From Puniceicoccales bacterium (GTDB lineage: Bacteria > Verrucomicrobiota > Verrucomicrobiia > Opitutales > Oceanipulchritudinaceae), in the NCBI GenBank assembly GCA_030595525.1, contig JAUVDD010000037.1, forward strand, positions 1-10,866: a stretch of 10,866 bases of DNA. Reading direction: 5' to 3'. Made by a program: the position numbers and the translations under genes. This document shows positions 1 to 7,212 of this stretch, piece after piece. Positions within the stretch are counted from its first letter, which is position 1. Each line of letters opens with the position of its first letter. The notes under the pieces were generated by a model. It was not told where the DNA came from and searched no databases. It worked only from the letters and a program-made list of their open reading frames with translations.

Positions 1-487
1 TGTTATCACCGCAATCAACAAGGCATACAAAGGCAAGTTGGATAAAGATGATGAAATCGACCTGTTATCGTTGAGCTCGGAAATCAATATTTCCCTCGGC
101 CATGGTGAGGAAGCATCCAAGAATCTGGAAGCCCTTCTTCAAAGAGATCCTTTCAATGCTCGTGCCCTGTTGAGTCTGGCTCGCTACTACTCATATCTTG
201 ATCCGGCAGATTCCGTCTCGGATATCGAGTTTAAGACGATGAAGGGCCGCTACGAGCAGACAGCAATTATCTATTTCGAACGGGCTCAGGATCTTGAAGG
301 TGATGAAGACATTGTGGTAATGTCCCGGGTACGCGCCTACATTGGTGAAGCACAGTTGAGAGTGAAACGTCGTGAACTGAAGGAAGCAGCTGATCTCTTG
401 GCCAACGCTCAGACCATTCAATATCAGGAGAACATCGAAACTTATCTGGACCAGATTCGTCAGGCTCTCAAGAATCGTAGAGGCTAG
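1..487 (+). CDS. TPR-repeat protein, 3' end only
   Basis: The reading frame is open from the left edge (first full codon at base 2) to a TAG at 485-487, giving about 161 C-terminal residues of a longer protein. The sequence is wholly helical in character, with the spacing of tetratricopeptide repeats: a helix pair around EASKNLEALLQRDPFNARALLSLARYY (written here in part: EASKNLEALL then DPFNARALLSLARYY), another around YEQTAIIYFERAQDLEGDED, and a third around ELKEAADLLANAQ. The DPFNARALLSLARYY stretch has the Pro-Asn-Ala-x-Ala-Leu pattern at a TPR turn. TPR proteins are scaffolds for protein-protein contacts, and nothing here names the partner. No signal peptide can be judged because the N terminus is missing. 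A TTG codon at 38 lies in frame but is very unlikely to be the true start, since the frame runs on upstream. The gene ends 23 bases before a strong terminator. Confidence 0.75.
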   Translation, partial: VITAINKAYKGKLDKDDEIDLLSLSSEINISLGHGEEASKNLEALLQRDPFNARALLSLARYYSYLDPADSVSDIEFKTMKGRYEQTAIIYFERAQDLEGDEDIVVMSRVRAYIGEAQLRVKRRELKEAADLLANAQTIQYQENIETYLDQIRQALKNRRG

Positions 488-510
488 TTCTTTAAGATTA
501 ACAGATTTTC

Positions 511-542
511 AGCCGGATGGGACTTTCCCATCCGGCTTTTTT
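511..542 (+). terminator. Intrinsic terminator after the TPR gene
   Basis: A perfect 12-bp stem (511-522 with 526-537), a CTT loop and a run of six T (537-542) make a textbook rho-independent terminator for the TPR gene. It ends only 19 bases before the ATG of the next gene on the same strand. Either that gene has a promoter hidden upstream of or inside the hairpin, or it depends on read-through. Confidence 0.9.
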
Positions 543-561
543 ATGCATCACTATCGAGTTA

Positions 562-1584
562 ATGGAACACTTCCACAGGCTCATCACGATAATCTCCCTT
601 GTCACTCTGTGTCTGGGTTTGGGTTGTGGGCGCAATGACGAGTTCCAGTCCAATGAATCGACAATGCAGAAGATTGTCTTGCAGACAGACTGGTTTGCCC
701 AACCTGAACACGGTGGCTTTTATCAGGCTCTGGCCAAGGGATTCTACGAAGAGGCAGGCCTGTCGGTAGAAATCCTGCAAGGTGGTCCAAACGCCATGTC
801 GATACAAAAGGTAATTCGAGGCAGGGCCCATTTTGCCATGAATCGAGCAGACGCTGTTTGCAAAATGGCCTCGAGAAATATCGCCGTAAAGATGGTCATG
901 TCCACCCTGCAACACGATCCGCAAGGCATTTTACTTCACGATTCCAGCCCGGTTCGGTCGTTCAAGGATTTGGATGGCAAGCAAGTCATGGCCATACCGG
1001 GTTTATCCTGGATTCGTTGGATTGAAGCAAAATATGGAATACAATTGGAGATTGTTCCCCACGACTTCGGACTCCAGCGCTTTTTAAATGATGAAAGTTT
1101 CATCCAGCAATGCCTCGTCACAAATGAGCCATTTTACGCACAACTTGCTGGTGCCAAACCACGAGTGTTGCGACTAAAGGATTCTGGGTTTGATCCGTAT
1201 CATGGCATCTACTGCTTAAGCTCTTTATTGGAGGATAATCCTGATTTGGTAAGACGATTTGTCCGTGCATCAATTCGTGGCTGGAAGGATTTCATTTTAA
1301 ATGATCCTCAACCAGCTCTCGATATGATTGCCGCCAGAAATCCGAAAATGTCACCGGAATTCATGAAATTCTGCTATCAATCATTGCAATCCGAAGGATT
1401 GATTACCGGAAAAGATTCAACAGGCGACCTGATTGGATCCATGGACTCATCAAGAATGCTCTTTCTCGAGAAAGAACTCATCTCCCTCGGACTGTTAGAA
1501 ATTGAGCCTGATACGAATCTGGATTGGTACACTATGGAGTTCCTGCCTAAGCACGGGGATGAGCCAGTGTATGCGCGTCCTTGA
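562..1584 (+). CDS. NMT1/THI5-like ABC substrate-binding lipoprotein
   Basis: This encodes a 340-residue periplasmic solute-binding protein of the NMT1/THI5 (SsuA/ThiY-like) type, the family that delivers pyrimidine thiamine precursors, sulfonates, nitrate or similar small ligands to ABC importers. Residues 1-21 are a short basic stretch and a hydrophobic segment ending at Cys22. LGLGC is a loose lipobox, so a lipoprotein is likely but not certain. After a Ser/Asn-rich linker the mature domain opens with LQTDWFAQPEHGGFYQALA (about 40-58) and GFYEEAGLSVEILQGGPN (60-77), which is the family's characteristic start. RSFKDLDGKQVMAIPG (132-147) is the usual second-lobe entry. I chose the ATG at 562 because it precedes the signal peptide directly; the in-frame ATG at 517 lies inside the terminator hairpin. 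No Shine-Dalgarno is visible. No permease or ATPase gene lies beside it, so it is an orphan here and the ligand cannot be named. The last 38 bases overlap the convergent xer gene. Confidence 0.85.
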   Translation: MEHFHRLITIISLVTLCLGLGCGRNDEFQSNESTMQKIVLQTDWFAQPEHGGFYQALAKGFYEEAGLSVEILQGGPNAMSIQKVIRGRAHFAMNRADAVCKMASRNIAVKMVMSTLQHDPQGILLHDSSPVRSFKDLDGKQVMAIPGLSWIRWIEAKYGIQLEIVPHDFGLQRFLNDESFIQQCLVTNEPFYAQLAGAKPRVLRLKDSGFDPYHGIYCLSSLLEDNPDLVRRFVRASIRGWKDFILNDPQPALDMIAARNPKMSPEFMKFCYQSLQSEGLITGKDSTGDLIGSMDSSRMLFLEKELISLGLLEIEPDTNLDWYTMEFLPKHGDEPVYARP

Positions 1585-2488
1585 GGCGTTTTAGTCCAAC
1601 ATGGGTGTAGATTTGTGTAGTCGATAAGCTAGCGTGTCCTAGAAGCTCCTGAACAACACGCATATCCGCCCCAGCGTTGAGCAAATGAGTTGCGAACGAA
1701 TGGCGGATTTTATGGGGAGTCAGATCCTCCGGCAAGTTGGCCTCCCTCAAATAGACCTTCATCCGACGTTGTATCCAAAAGGGAGTCAAACGACCTCCAT
1801 CAAGTGTCTGCACCATGGGATCAGTTCTTCCCTTTTTCACGGCATGGCTAGTCTTGAATGCCTTAAGTAAACGGGCAGCCTGATTACCTACCGGACAAAT
1901 CCTTTCCTTTTTCCCTTTTCCCAGAACTTTCAAGCATTTCGAACTCTCGTCGTAATCTCCCCAATTTGCTTGAACCAGTTCACTAATTCGAAGACCTGCT
2001 CCATAGAACAACTCAAACACCAGTTCGTCCCGAGCGGCAGAAAACGGGGAATTCTCCCCTTTTTCCAACAACTGTGCAGGTCCATCAAGAAAGCGTTCCA
2101 TTTCCTTCTCCGTAAGAAACTTCGGCAAGGGCTTCCGGAATTGAGGCACACTGACACCTGCGATCGGATTCTGAACCATCAGTCCATGAATTCGCAAATA
2201 CCGGAAAAAAGAACGGAATGCAGATAGCCTAAGGTGCAGGGTTCGCTTCGATATCCCCGTCCGCTGGGCGTCGATGATATACGACCGCATGGATACAGGT
2301 TTCAATGATTCAAAACATGAGCCGCTCCCAGAAGAGCCTTCAAAAAGATACACGAGCAAACCCTCCAATGCTTGATGGTAGTTCCGAAGGGTATATTCCG
2401 AATAGTGTTTCTCTGTTTCCAGAGACTTGAGAAACCTCTCAATATAGGCTTTGTCCGTTTGGGGCAGGTTAACTTCTTTTTCTGTCAC
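1547..2488 (-). CDS. xerC: Xer-type tyrosine recombinase
   Basis: This 313-residue protein is a XerC/XerD-like site-specific recombinase. Such enzymes resolve chromosome dimers at dif by cutting DNA through a 3'-phosphotyrosine bond. The N-terminal SAM-like DNA-binding domain covers about 10-105 (ERFLKSLETEKHYSEYTLRNY). The catalytic domain carries the full set of active-site residues: Arg167 (GAGLRISEL), Lys191 (LGKGKKER), His259 and Arg262 (HKIRHSFATHLL), His285 (LLGHASL) and the nucleophile Tyr294 (TQIYTH). The spacings between these match those of E. coli XerD. Length and the absence of phage genes favour a housekeeping Xer over an integrase. Whether it is the XerC or XerD counterpart, or a sole Xer, cannot be decided here, so the symbol is provisional. 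The start is GTG, 5 bases after the sufT stop, which implies cotranscription with sufT and sppA. The 3' end overlaps the opposite gene by 38 bp, and no terminator is visible. Confidence 0.9.
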   Translation of the reverse strand: MTEKEVNLPQTDKAYIERFLKSLETEKHYSEYTLRNYHQALEGLLVYLFEGSSGSGSCFESLKPVSMRSYIIDAQRTGISKRTLHLRLSAFRSFFRYLRIHGLMVQNPIAGVSVPQFRKPLPKFLTEKEMERFLDGPAQLLEKGENSPFSAARDELVFELFYGAGLRISELVQANWGDYDESSKCLKVLGKGKKERICPVGNQAARLLKAFKTSHAVKKGRTDPMVQTLDGGRLTPFWIQRRMKVYLREANLPEDLTPHKIRHSFATHLLNAGADMRVVQELLGHASLSTTQIYTHVGLKRLKDAHTLAHPRA

Positions 2489-2493
2489 TACGA

Positions 2494-3051
2494 CTAATCC
2501 AACCCAAGTATTTTACGGGCCTCGTCTGAGATCATATGAGGAGTCCACTGTGGATCCCAGACAATCTCTACCCTTGCGGATTTAACTGCCGGCATCGCCT
2601 CGATTTTTGACTGGGCATCTGCGGCAATAGTCGGTCCCATCCCACAACCGGTGGCTGTCAGCGTCATTTTGATATCTACCTGATAGAGTCCTTCGGTGAG
2701 TTCCTGTATCTCCAGACTATAAATCAGCCCCAAATCAACGATATTGACCGGAATCTCTGGATCAAAACACTTCCGCAGTGCTTCCCAGACGGATTCCTCA
2801 CTAAAAGCAGCGTCTCCTGCTCCATCATCCGCCAATTGGGCTATCTGGTCCACGATTTCCTGTCCCAGCGCCACAGCATCTTCCATGCTAACCATGTAGA
2901 GACCGTTCGAATCGCGCAGCGTGACGCTACCCCCAAGCGCCTGACTGATGACATAAGTCTCACCAGGATTCAGATGCAGCACTTCTCCGGATGGGATTCG
3001 CGTAGCCTTGCAGGGTTGGTCAAGAGTTATCGATGTTCCTTGTAACGACAT
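2494..3051 (-). CDS. sufT: SufT-like Fe-S cluster assembly protein (MIP18/DUF59)
   Basis: This 185-residue cytosolic protein belongs to the MIP18 (DUF59) family of SufT type, an auxiliary factor in maturing Fe-S proteins. The N-terminal part (about 8-60: ITLDQPCKATRIPSGEVLHL, then GGSVTLRD and GLYMVSMEDAVALG) is the extra domain that separates SufT from short DUF59 proteins. The MIP18 domain runs from about 85 to 185, with DPEIPVNIVDLGLIY (97-111) and the conserved TATGCGMGP (132-140) whose Cys136 is the family's invariant cysteine. It ends in VWDPQWTPHMIS. In many bacteria this gene sits in the suf operon; here it stands between sppA and xer, with no sufBCDS gene in view. It starts 21 bases after the sppA stop and ends 5 bases before the xer start, so the three are probably one transcript. 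No Shine-Dalgarno is seen before the ATG. Confidence 0.9.
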   Translation of the reverse strand: MSLQGTSITLDQPCKATRIPSGEVLHLNPGETYVISQALGGSVTLRDSNGLYMVSMEDAVALGQEIVDQIAQLADDGAGDAAFSEESVWEALRKCFDPEIPVNIVDLGLIYSLEIQELTEGLYQVDIKMTLTATGCGMGPTIAADAQSKIEAMPAVKSARVEIVWDPQWTPHMISDEARKILGLD

Positions 3052-3072
3052 GGTATTGCTGGTGAGTTCAAT

Positions 3073-4887
3073 TTAGTAGACTTTCAAAGAATAAGGAAGA
3101 ATCGCATACTGTCCATGCGGATCATCGAATGATTTTAGTCGCCGCAGCTCTTCTTCCATATCCTGAACGAACGATTGAAGCCCAGCGGACCCATTAAAAT
3201 GATCAACTTTCGAACCGACCAACATCTCCTGAATCTGCTCCTCCAGGGTAAGCACTCTCGGCCGGTCAATCACCTTGTAATCGTCACCAATTCCCGCCAT
3301 GTCTGCAGCCCGCTGGATAGCAGCCATCAAGCCACCTTCGGTATCGGCAAGCCCGTTTTGCAAGGCAGCTTTTCCAGACCACACACGTCCCTTGGCAACT
3401 GCGCGAACCTCCGGTAATGTCATGTCGCGATTAACCGCTACCATTTGTAGGAATTCGTCATAGGTTTGTGCTCCCAATGCCCGAATCTGCCTCATTTCCT
3501 CCTCGTTCTTTGATCGCGCAAGGGAGAAGGATCCAGCAAATTTATGCGTTTCAACTCCTTCGAAATTGATGGAAAGTTTGTCGGCCAGTTTCTCGATATT
3601 TGGCAACATGCTGACAACACCAATGGATCCGGTGATGGTGGTAGGTTCCACAAAAATCTGATCTCCAACTGCGGCCACCATGTATCCGCCACTGGCACCA
3701 ACACCCCCCATCGAAACAACAACCGGCATCTTGTTTCGGGTAAGTAAAATCTCACGAGCAATACGGCTGGAGGCAGTTGCACTTCCCCCCGGGCTACTGA
3801 CCCGAATGACCAAGGCCTTTACGGATTCATCATCCCTTAGATCCTTGAGGTGCTCGATGATGGCTTCCGCTCCGACGAATCTATCATCACCCTTTCCGTC
3901 AACAATGATCCCCTCAATGTATAGAACGGCCACTTTGTTTCCTCCAGCACCGAAATTCAGTGCCTCAGGAACAGACATATCCATATAAACGTAGTCCAGA
4001 AAATCAAATTGTTGGAAACTTTCTCCCTCCCGATCATATCCAACAATATCCACCAGTTTCTTATACAGTTCATCCTCATTTAAGATGCTGTCGGCAAGTT
4101 TGCCCTCAGTGACATCTTCCGCATAAACGATCAAATCACTTGCTGCCAGGGCATTCAAATCAGAGACGGTCACTCCCCTTGTTCCCGATATGTCGGTGAC
4201 AATGTTTTCCCATAAATCATCCAGCAACGATTTAAGCTGTTCACGTTCCTTATCGGACATATGCCCACTTGTATAGGACTCACCAGCTGTCTTGAATTCC
4301 TCAAAGGCACTTACTTGGAATTCGATCCCCCACTTCTCGAAGGCATCTCCAAGGTACATTTGTTCCGCTCGCAGCCCTCGAAAGTCAACCATGGCATATG
4401 GATCGCTGTAGACCTCGGTCGCAGCTGACTTGATATAATAATCCCTAAGGCTGTCTCCCTTGATAAATGACCACACAGGTTTTTTCCGTCCAAATGCCTC
4501 GATCGTCTGACGAAATTCCTTGAGCGTGGCAAAACTGCCACCATAACCTTCTGCCCGCAAGTTGCCGGTGATGTATAGTCCGTGAATGTCACTGTCATTT
4601 TTAGCCTTATTCAAGGCATTAAGAACCTGCCGGAGCGACACGCTTTCCTTGATCTCACCCGACAAGGCACCGGTGATTATTGCCAACGGATCACCCGCGG
4701 AAGGCTTATCCGATAGACCTAATCCAAGATCCAAAACCAATATGGAATTCTCCTCCACGGTTTGCGGTACTGGCTGGAACGAAACTGCCAGTCCGATCAG
4801 CACCAGGATAAATAAAATAAATAATACGAAATAAGCTGTTACCAAGGCAGCCAGCCATTTCAGAACGCGTATAATGAAGTCAGCCAT
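3073..4887 (-). CDS. sppA: Signal peptide peptidase SppA, 67-kDa type
   Basis: This 604-residue membrane-bound serine protease (peptidase family S49) degrades cleaved signal peptides in the inner membrane. A single transmembrane segment lies at about 11-36 (WLAALVTAYFVLFILFILVL), leaving the bulk in the periplasm. It has the tandem two-domain layout of the long E. coli-type SppA. The first half provides the general base Lys199 in AFEEFKTAGESYTS. The second half provides the nucleophile Ser399 in GGVGASGGYMVAA. The equivalent E. coli residues are Lys209 and Ser409, so spacing is preserved. The IRVSSPGGSATAS stretch (361-373) is the typical S49 oxyanion region. All key residues are intact, so an active enzyme is expected. 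The ATG at 4887 directly precedes the membrane anchor; the leader is AT-rich without a Shine-Dalgarno. A weak promoter candidate is TTGTGA (4925-4930) with TTATCT (4903-4908), spacing 16, both on the minus strand. Confidence 0.95.
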   Translation of the reverse strand: MADFIIRVLKWLAALVTAYFVLFILFILVLIGLAVSFQPVPQTVEENSILVLDLGLGLSDKPSAGDPLAIITGALSGEIKESVSLRQVLNALNKAKNDSDIHGLYITGNLRAEGYGGSFATLKEFRQTIEAFGRKKPVWSFIKGDSLRDYYIKSAATEVYSDPYAMVDFRGLRAEQMYLGDAFEKWGIEFQVSAFEEFKTAGESYTSGHMSDKEREQLKSLLDDLWENIVTDISGTRGVTVSDLNALAASDLIVYAEDVTEGKLADSILNEDELYKKLVDIVGYDREGESFQQFDFLDYVYMDMSVPEALNFGAGGNKVAVLYIEGIIVDGKGDDRFVGAEAIIEHLKDLRDDESVKALVIRVSSPGGSATASSRIAREILLTRNKMPVVVSMGGVGASGGYMVAAVGDQIFVEPTTITGSIGVVSMLPNIEKLADKLSINFEGVETHKFAGSFSLARSKNEEEMRQIRALGAQTYDEFLQMVAVNRDMTLPEVRAVAKGRVWSGKAALQNGLADTEGGLMAAIQRAADMAGIGDDYKVIDRPRVLTLEEQIQEMLVGSKVDHFNGSAGLQSFVQDMEEELRRLKSFDDPHGQYAILPYSLKVY

Positions 4888-4962
4888 AATTATTGGTTAA
4901 TGAGATAAAATCCCAATCGCATATTCACAAGGGAAATGAAGGAATTTGTAACAAAAGAACGC

Positions 4963-5000
4963 AAAAAAGCCCCGATCCCGCGAATGCGAGACCGGAGCTT
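4963..5000 (-). terminator. Intrinsic terminator after cysK
   Basis: Read on the minus strand, 5000-4986 pairs with 4981-4967 over 15 positions (three G-U), with a four-base loop, followed by six T (4968-4963). It ends the cysK transcript 23 bases after the stop codon and separates cysK from the sppA group. Confidence 0.9.
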
Positions 5001-5023
5001 CGGTTTGGGAGGAGGAGTAAAAT

Positions 5024-5992
5024 TTAAATCGATTGTGTTACCAAAGTCGCTGCACGTTCCCTGGAAGCTTCTGCCAAAGGTGTACTTAAATAGCGTTCAC
5101 TCGGGCTGGCTGCGATTACGACAATTGTTTTGCCGGCATTCTGTGGGCGTTTACCAACTTGGATTGCTCCCCAGATTGTTGCACCGGAGGAAATGCCAAC
5201 TGACAATCCATCCGACATTGCTACAGCCCGTGCTGTGTCAAAGGCATCCTCGTTGGTCACGGTTACCACCTCATCAAGAATTTCGACATTGAGATTCTTT
5301 GGAATAAATCCACCGCCAATTCCCTGAATCTTGTGGGGTCCTGGTTGTCCACCACTCAAAACCGGGCTCGCAGACGGCTCAATGGCTATTGCCTGCACAC
5401 TGGGTTTGTACTTTTTCAGGACTTCGCAAACTCCAGTTATGGTTCCACCGGTTCCTACCCCGGCGATAAAAATGTCGACTTCACCCTTAGTGGCTTCCCA
5501 GATCTCTTCCGCTGTCGTTTTACGGTGTGCTTCAGGATTTGCTGGATTCGAAAACTGACGTGGACCAAATGCTCTTTCTCCATGCTGCTCCAGCAGTTCT
5601 TCCGCTTTCGCCATCGCTCCCGGCATTCCCTTAGGACCAGGTGTCAGAACCAGTTCAGCTCCCAGCAAATCAAGCAATACACGCCGTTCCATCGACATCG
5701 TTTCCGGCATCGTTAAAATACAACGATAGCCCTTTGATCGACACACAAACGCCAATCCAATTCCGGTATTGCCGCTGGTTGGCTCGATCACCACTCCACC
5801 CGGTTTCAGACTTCCGTCCGCTTCCGCAGTCTCGATCATCGACTGTGCTATCCGATCCTTTACACTGGCTAGCGGATTGAACCACTCACACTTCACATAG
5901 ATGTCCGCAACACAGCCTTCCGCCGCCGCGTTTAACTTGATTAACGGGGTGTTGCCTATCGTTTCTATGATGTTGTTCGCTCTTAAACTCAT
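5024..5992 (-). CDS. cysK: Cysteine synthase A (O-acetylserine sulfhydrylase)
   Basis: This 322-residue PLP enzyme of fold type II makes L-cysteine from O-acetylserine and sulfide in the cytosol. The start [20 protein letters not shown] is typical of the family. Lys45 in [11 protein letters not shown] forms the Schiff base with PLP. The TSGNTG loop (72-77) binds substrate carboxylate, [10 protein letters not shown] (178-187) binds the cofactor phosphate, and the serine in GISSGA (267-272) sits at the pyridine nitrogen. The C-terminal SERYLST (298-304) replaces the usual GERYLST. Length is normal. CysM and cystathionine beta-synthase are less likely, since there is no CBS tail. No serine acetyltransferase gene is adjacent. 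It is the only gene here with a clear Shine-Dalgarno. It is flanked by its own terminator and a 157-base upstream gap, so it is probably a single-gene unit. Confidence 0.95.
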   Translation of the reverse strand: MSLRANNIIETIGNTPLIKLNAAAEGCVADIYVKCEWFNPLASVKDRIAQSMIETAEADGSLKPGGVVIEPTSGNTGIGLAFVCRSKGYRCILTMPETMSMERRVLLDLLGAELVLTPGPKGMPGAMAKAEELLEQHGERAFGPRQFSNPANPEAHRKTTAEEIWEATKGEVDIFIAGVGTGGTITGVCEVLKKYKPSVQAIAIEPSASPVLSGGQPGPHKIQGIGGGFIPKNLNVEILDEVVTVTNEDAFDTARAVAMSDGLSVGISSGATIWGAIQVGKRPQNAGKTIVVIAASPSERYLSTPLAEASRERAATLVTQSI

Positions 5993-5996
5993 TTTA

Positions 5997-6002
5997 CTCC
6001 TT
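5997..6002 (-). promoter_or_regulatory. Shine-Dalgarno of cysK
   Basis: On the minus strand AAGGAG lies four bases before the cysK ATG. It fixes the start at 5992 and is the only strong ribosome binding site I see in the window. Further up the same gap is a weak promoter candidate, TTTACT and TATGCT with 18-base spacing. Confidence 0.8.
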
Positions 6003-6101
6003 TTCCTTGTTCGATTTACTCTCGGTTCCTCAATTTATACCGACAATTTAGCATAGCTTTTTTATTCTTCCAGAGTAAATCAGGAAAAATAGTAATAATA
6101 A

Positions 6102-6126
6102 GGAAGAGGACAGTCTCCCTTTTTCC
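6102..6126 (-). terminator. Possible weak terminator after infA
   Basis: On the minus strand GGAAAAAGGGA and TCCTCTTCC can pair imperfectly (bulge, one mismatch, one G-U) around a GACTG loop, and T-rich sequence follows. It sits 24 bases past the infA stop. The stem is weak, so this is a candidate only. Confidence 0.3.
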
Positions 6127-6149
6127 AGTATTAGCAAATCTGGAGCTTA

Positions 6150-6422
6150 TTATCGCCTTCTTGGTCCGAAACTCCGGATCGGAGCATTACGGTTCGAGGG
6201 CGCATTGCGCAAGCGATAGATGATCCGAGCTTTGTCGATATCCTTTGGAGTCATCTCCATTTTGACCATATCACCAACAGTAATCTTGATAAAGTGTTTG
6301 CGAAGTTTTCCCGAAATATGGGCTAGGACTAGGTGTCCATTCTTCAATTCCACACGGAACATGGTACCAGGCAAGACGGCTGCCACCTTGCCTTCGACTT
6401 CTACAACTTCAGATTCTGCCAT
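6150..6422 (-). CDS. infA: Translation initiation factor IF-1 with basic C-terminal tail
   Basis: IF-1 binds the A site of the 30S subunit during initiation and works with IF-2 and IF-3. Residues 1-72 form the single OB-fold domain with the conserved stretch [13 protein letters not shown] (18-30) and [14 protein letters not shown] (34-47), closely matching E. coli IF-1. The protein is 90 residues rather than the usual 70-75. The excess is a tail from about 73, [18 protein letters not shown], rich in Arg, Asn and Pro and probably disordered. The gene stands alone on its strand, not in the ribosomal-protein cluster where infA often lies. It diverges from tadA across a repeat-bearing gap. The leader is AT-rich with no Shine-Dalgarno. 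Confidence 0.95.
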   Translation of the reverse strand: MAESEVVEVEGKVAAVLPGTMFRVELKNGHLVLAHISGKLRKHFIKITVGDMVKMEMTPKDIDKARIIYRLRNAPSNRNAPIRSFGPRRR

Positions 6423-6502
6423 ATAAATAGTTTGGATTTCGTATATTTAGAGAAGGCCGATCAGGATCGCGAATCCATTCAAAGTCAAGCAGTTCCTTCC
6501 AA

Positions 6503-6538
6503 ATCGCTATCGCTATCGGGATCGCTATCGGGATCAAT
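6503..6538. repeat. Degenerate hexamer tandem repeat (ATCGCT/ATCGGG)
   Basis: Six consecutive six-base units are readable: ATCGCT, ATCGCT, ATCGGG, ATCGCT, ATCGGG and ATCAAT. A related patch follows downstream (about 6559-6599). In it CGATAGCGAT (6575-6584) is the exact reverse complement of ATCGCTATCG (6503-6512), so the two could form a long-range stem. The array lies in the 213-base gap between infA and tadA. It might be a dispersed intergenic repeat or a protein-binding site; the sequence alone does not say which. Confidence 0.75.
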
Positions 6539-6635
6539 CTCAACGCACAAATCTGACATCTCGATTTCGAGCATCGATAGCGATTATTATTTCGATATGG
6601 TAATTTTTCCTGAAACGGAATTTATTACAAATTCC

Positions 6636-7151
6636 ATGAAATCCACACCGCCACCACCCTGCCCGTTTGAAAGGTTACATCCTTCGGAACTAAACAGGGA
6701 TGCAGACTATTATATGTCCTATGCATACAACGAATCCCTGAAGGCGTGGAAGGCAAATGAAGTTCCAATTGGAGCAGTCATCGAGTTTGAAGGAGCCATC
6801 ATTGCCAAATCCTACAATCAGGTGGAATCATTGAACGATCCCACAGCTCATGCTGAAATCCTGGCAATCACTCAAGCAACAGAAATCATAGGAGACTGGC
6901 GCCTGAATGGAGCAAACTTGTATGTGACCAAGGAACCCTGCCCGATGTGCTCTGGAGCAAGTATCATGGCGAGACTTTCCAAGGTGATTTATGCCGTGCC
7001 GGACCCCAAGATGGGATGCCTTGGTGGAGCAACCGCTGTTCAGGAATTACCGAAATTGAATCACCGTCTCGAAACTCAATCCGGTGTAATGGAAGCAGAA
7101 TGCAAAGCGGTCCTTCAGGAATACTTTCAAAGAAAACGTTCTGACAGTTGA
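6636..7151 (+). CDS. tadA: tRNA-specific adenosine deaminase TadA
   Basis: TadA converts adenosine 34 to inosine in the tRNA-Arg(ACG) anticodon in the cytosol, using a zinc-activated water. From the start chosen here (171 residues), the zinc/catalytic motif TAHAE gives His72 and the proton shuttle Glu74. PCPMCSGA gives the zinc ligands Cys102 and Cys105. These have the same spacing as His57, Glu59, Cys87 and Cys90 in E. coli. NEVPIGAVI and [10 protein letters not shown] are also family hallmarks. The start is uncertain. The frame is open far upstream through the hexamer repeat, and ATG codons at 6597 and 6636 are both possible without a Shine-Dalgarno. I prefer 6636 because it leaves about 26 residues before the conserved [14 protein letters not shown], nearer to family length. 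A guanine deaminase is less likely given the PCPMCSGA context and overall length. Confidence 0.92.
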   Translation: MKSTPPPPCPFERLHPSELNRDADYYMSYAYNESLKAWKANEVPIGAVIEFEGAIIAKSYNQVESLNDPTAHAEILAITQATEIIGDWRLNGANLYVTKEPCPMCSGASIMARLSKVIYAVPDPKMGCLGGATAVQELPKLNHRLETQSGVMEAECKAVLQEYFQRKRSDS

Positions 7152-7158
7152 CGGATCT

Positions 7159-7187
7159 TTGAAGCTGGGGTTCTTTAACCCTCTAAT
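7159..7187 (+). promoter_or_regulatory. Candidate sigma-70-type promoter of the sod gene
   Basis: TTGAAG (7159-7164) and TCTAAT (7182-7187) are separated by 17 bases, with four and five matches to the -35 and -10 consensus. Transcription would start about 20 bases before the sod ATG. The spacer contains a 5-bp inverted repeat, GGGTT (7168-7172) and AACCC (7177-7181). It could be an operator or the remnant of a weak tadA terminator. Confidence 0.5.
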
Positions 7188-7212
7188 TTTAACTATAAAA
7201 CCAATAGATAAC

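Noticed and set aside
1547..2488. Tyrosine recombinase as a phage or island integrase
   Set aside because: Length and catalytic spacing match Xer proteins. It is locked in a unit with sufT and sppA, and no tRNA, attachment-site repeats or phage genes are nearby.
6503..6599. Hexamer repeats as a CRISPR array
   Set aside because: Units are six bases without spacers of regular length, and no cas gene is present.
6333..6635. Far-upstream start for tadA, giving 272 residues
   Set aside because: It would begin inside infA on the opposite strand and translate the hexamer repeat into low-complexity sequence. TadA proteins are about 150-190 residues.
7159..7212. Longer sod start at 7159
   Set aside because: It adds 18 residues unrelated to the family and would start on the proposed -35 box. 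[10 protein letters not shown] at 7213 is the family N terminus.
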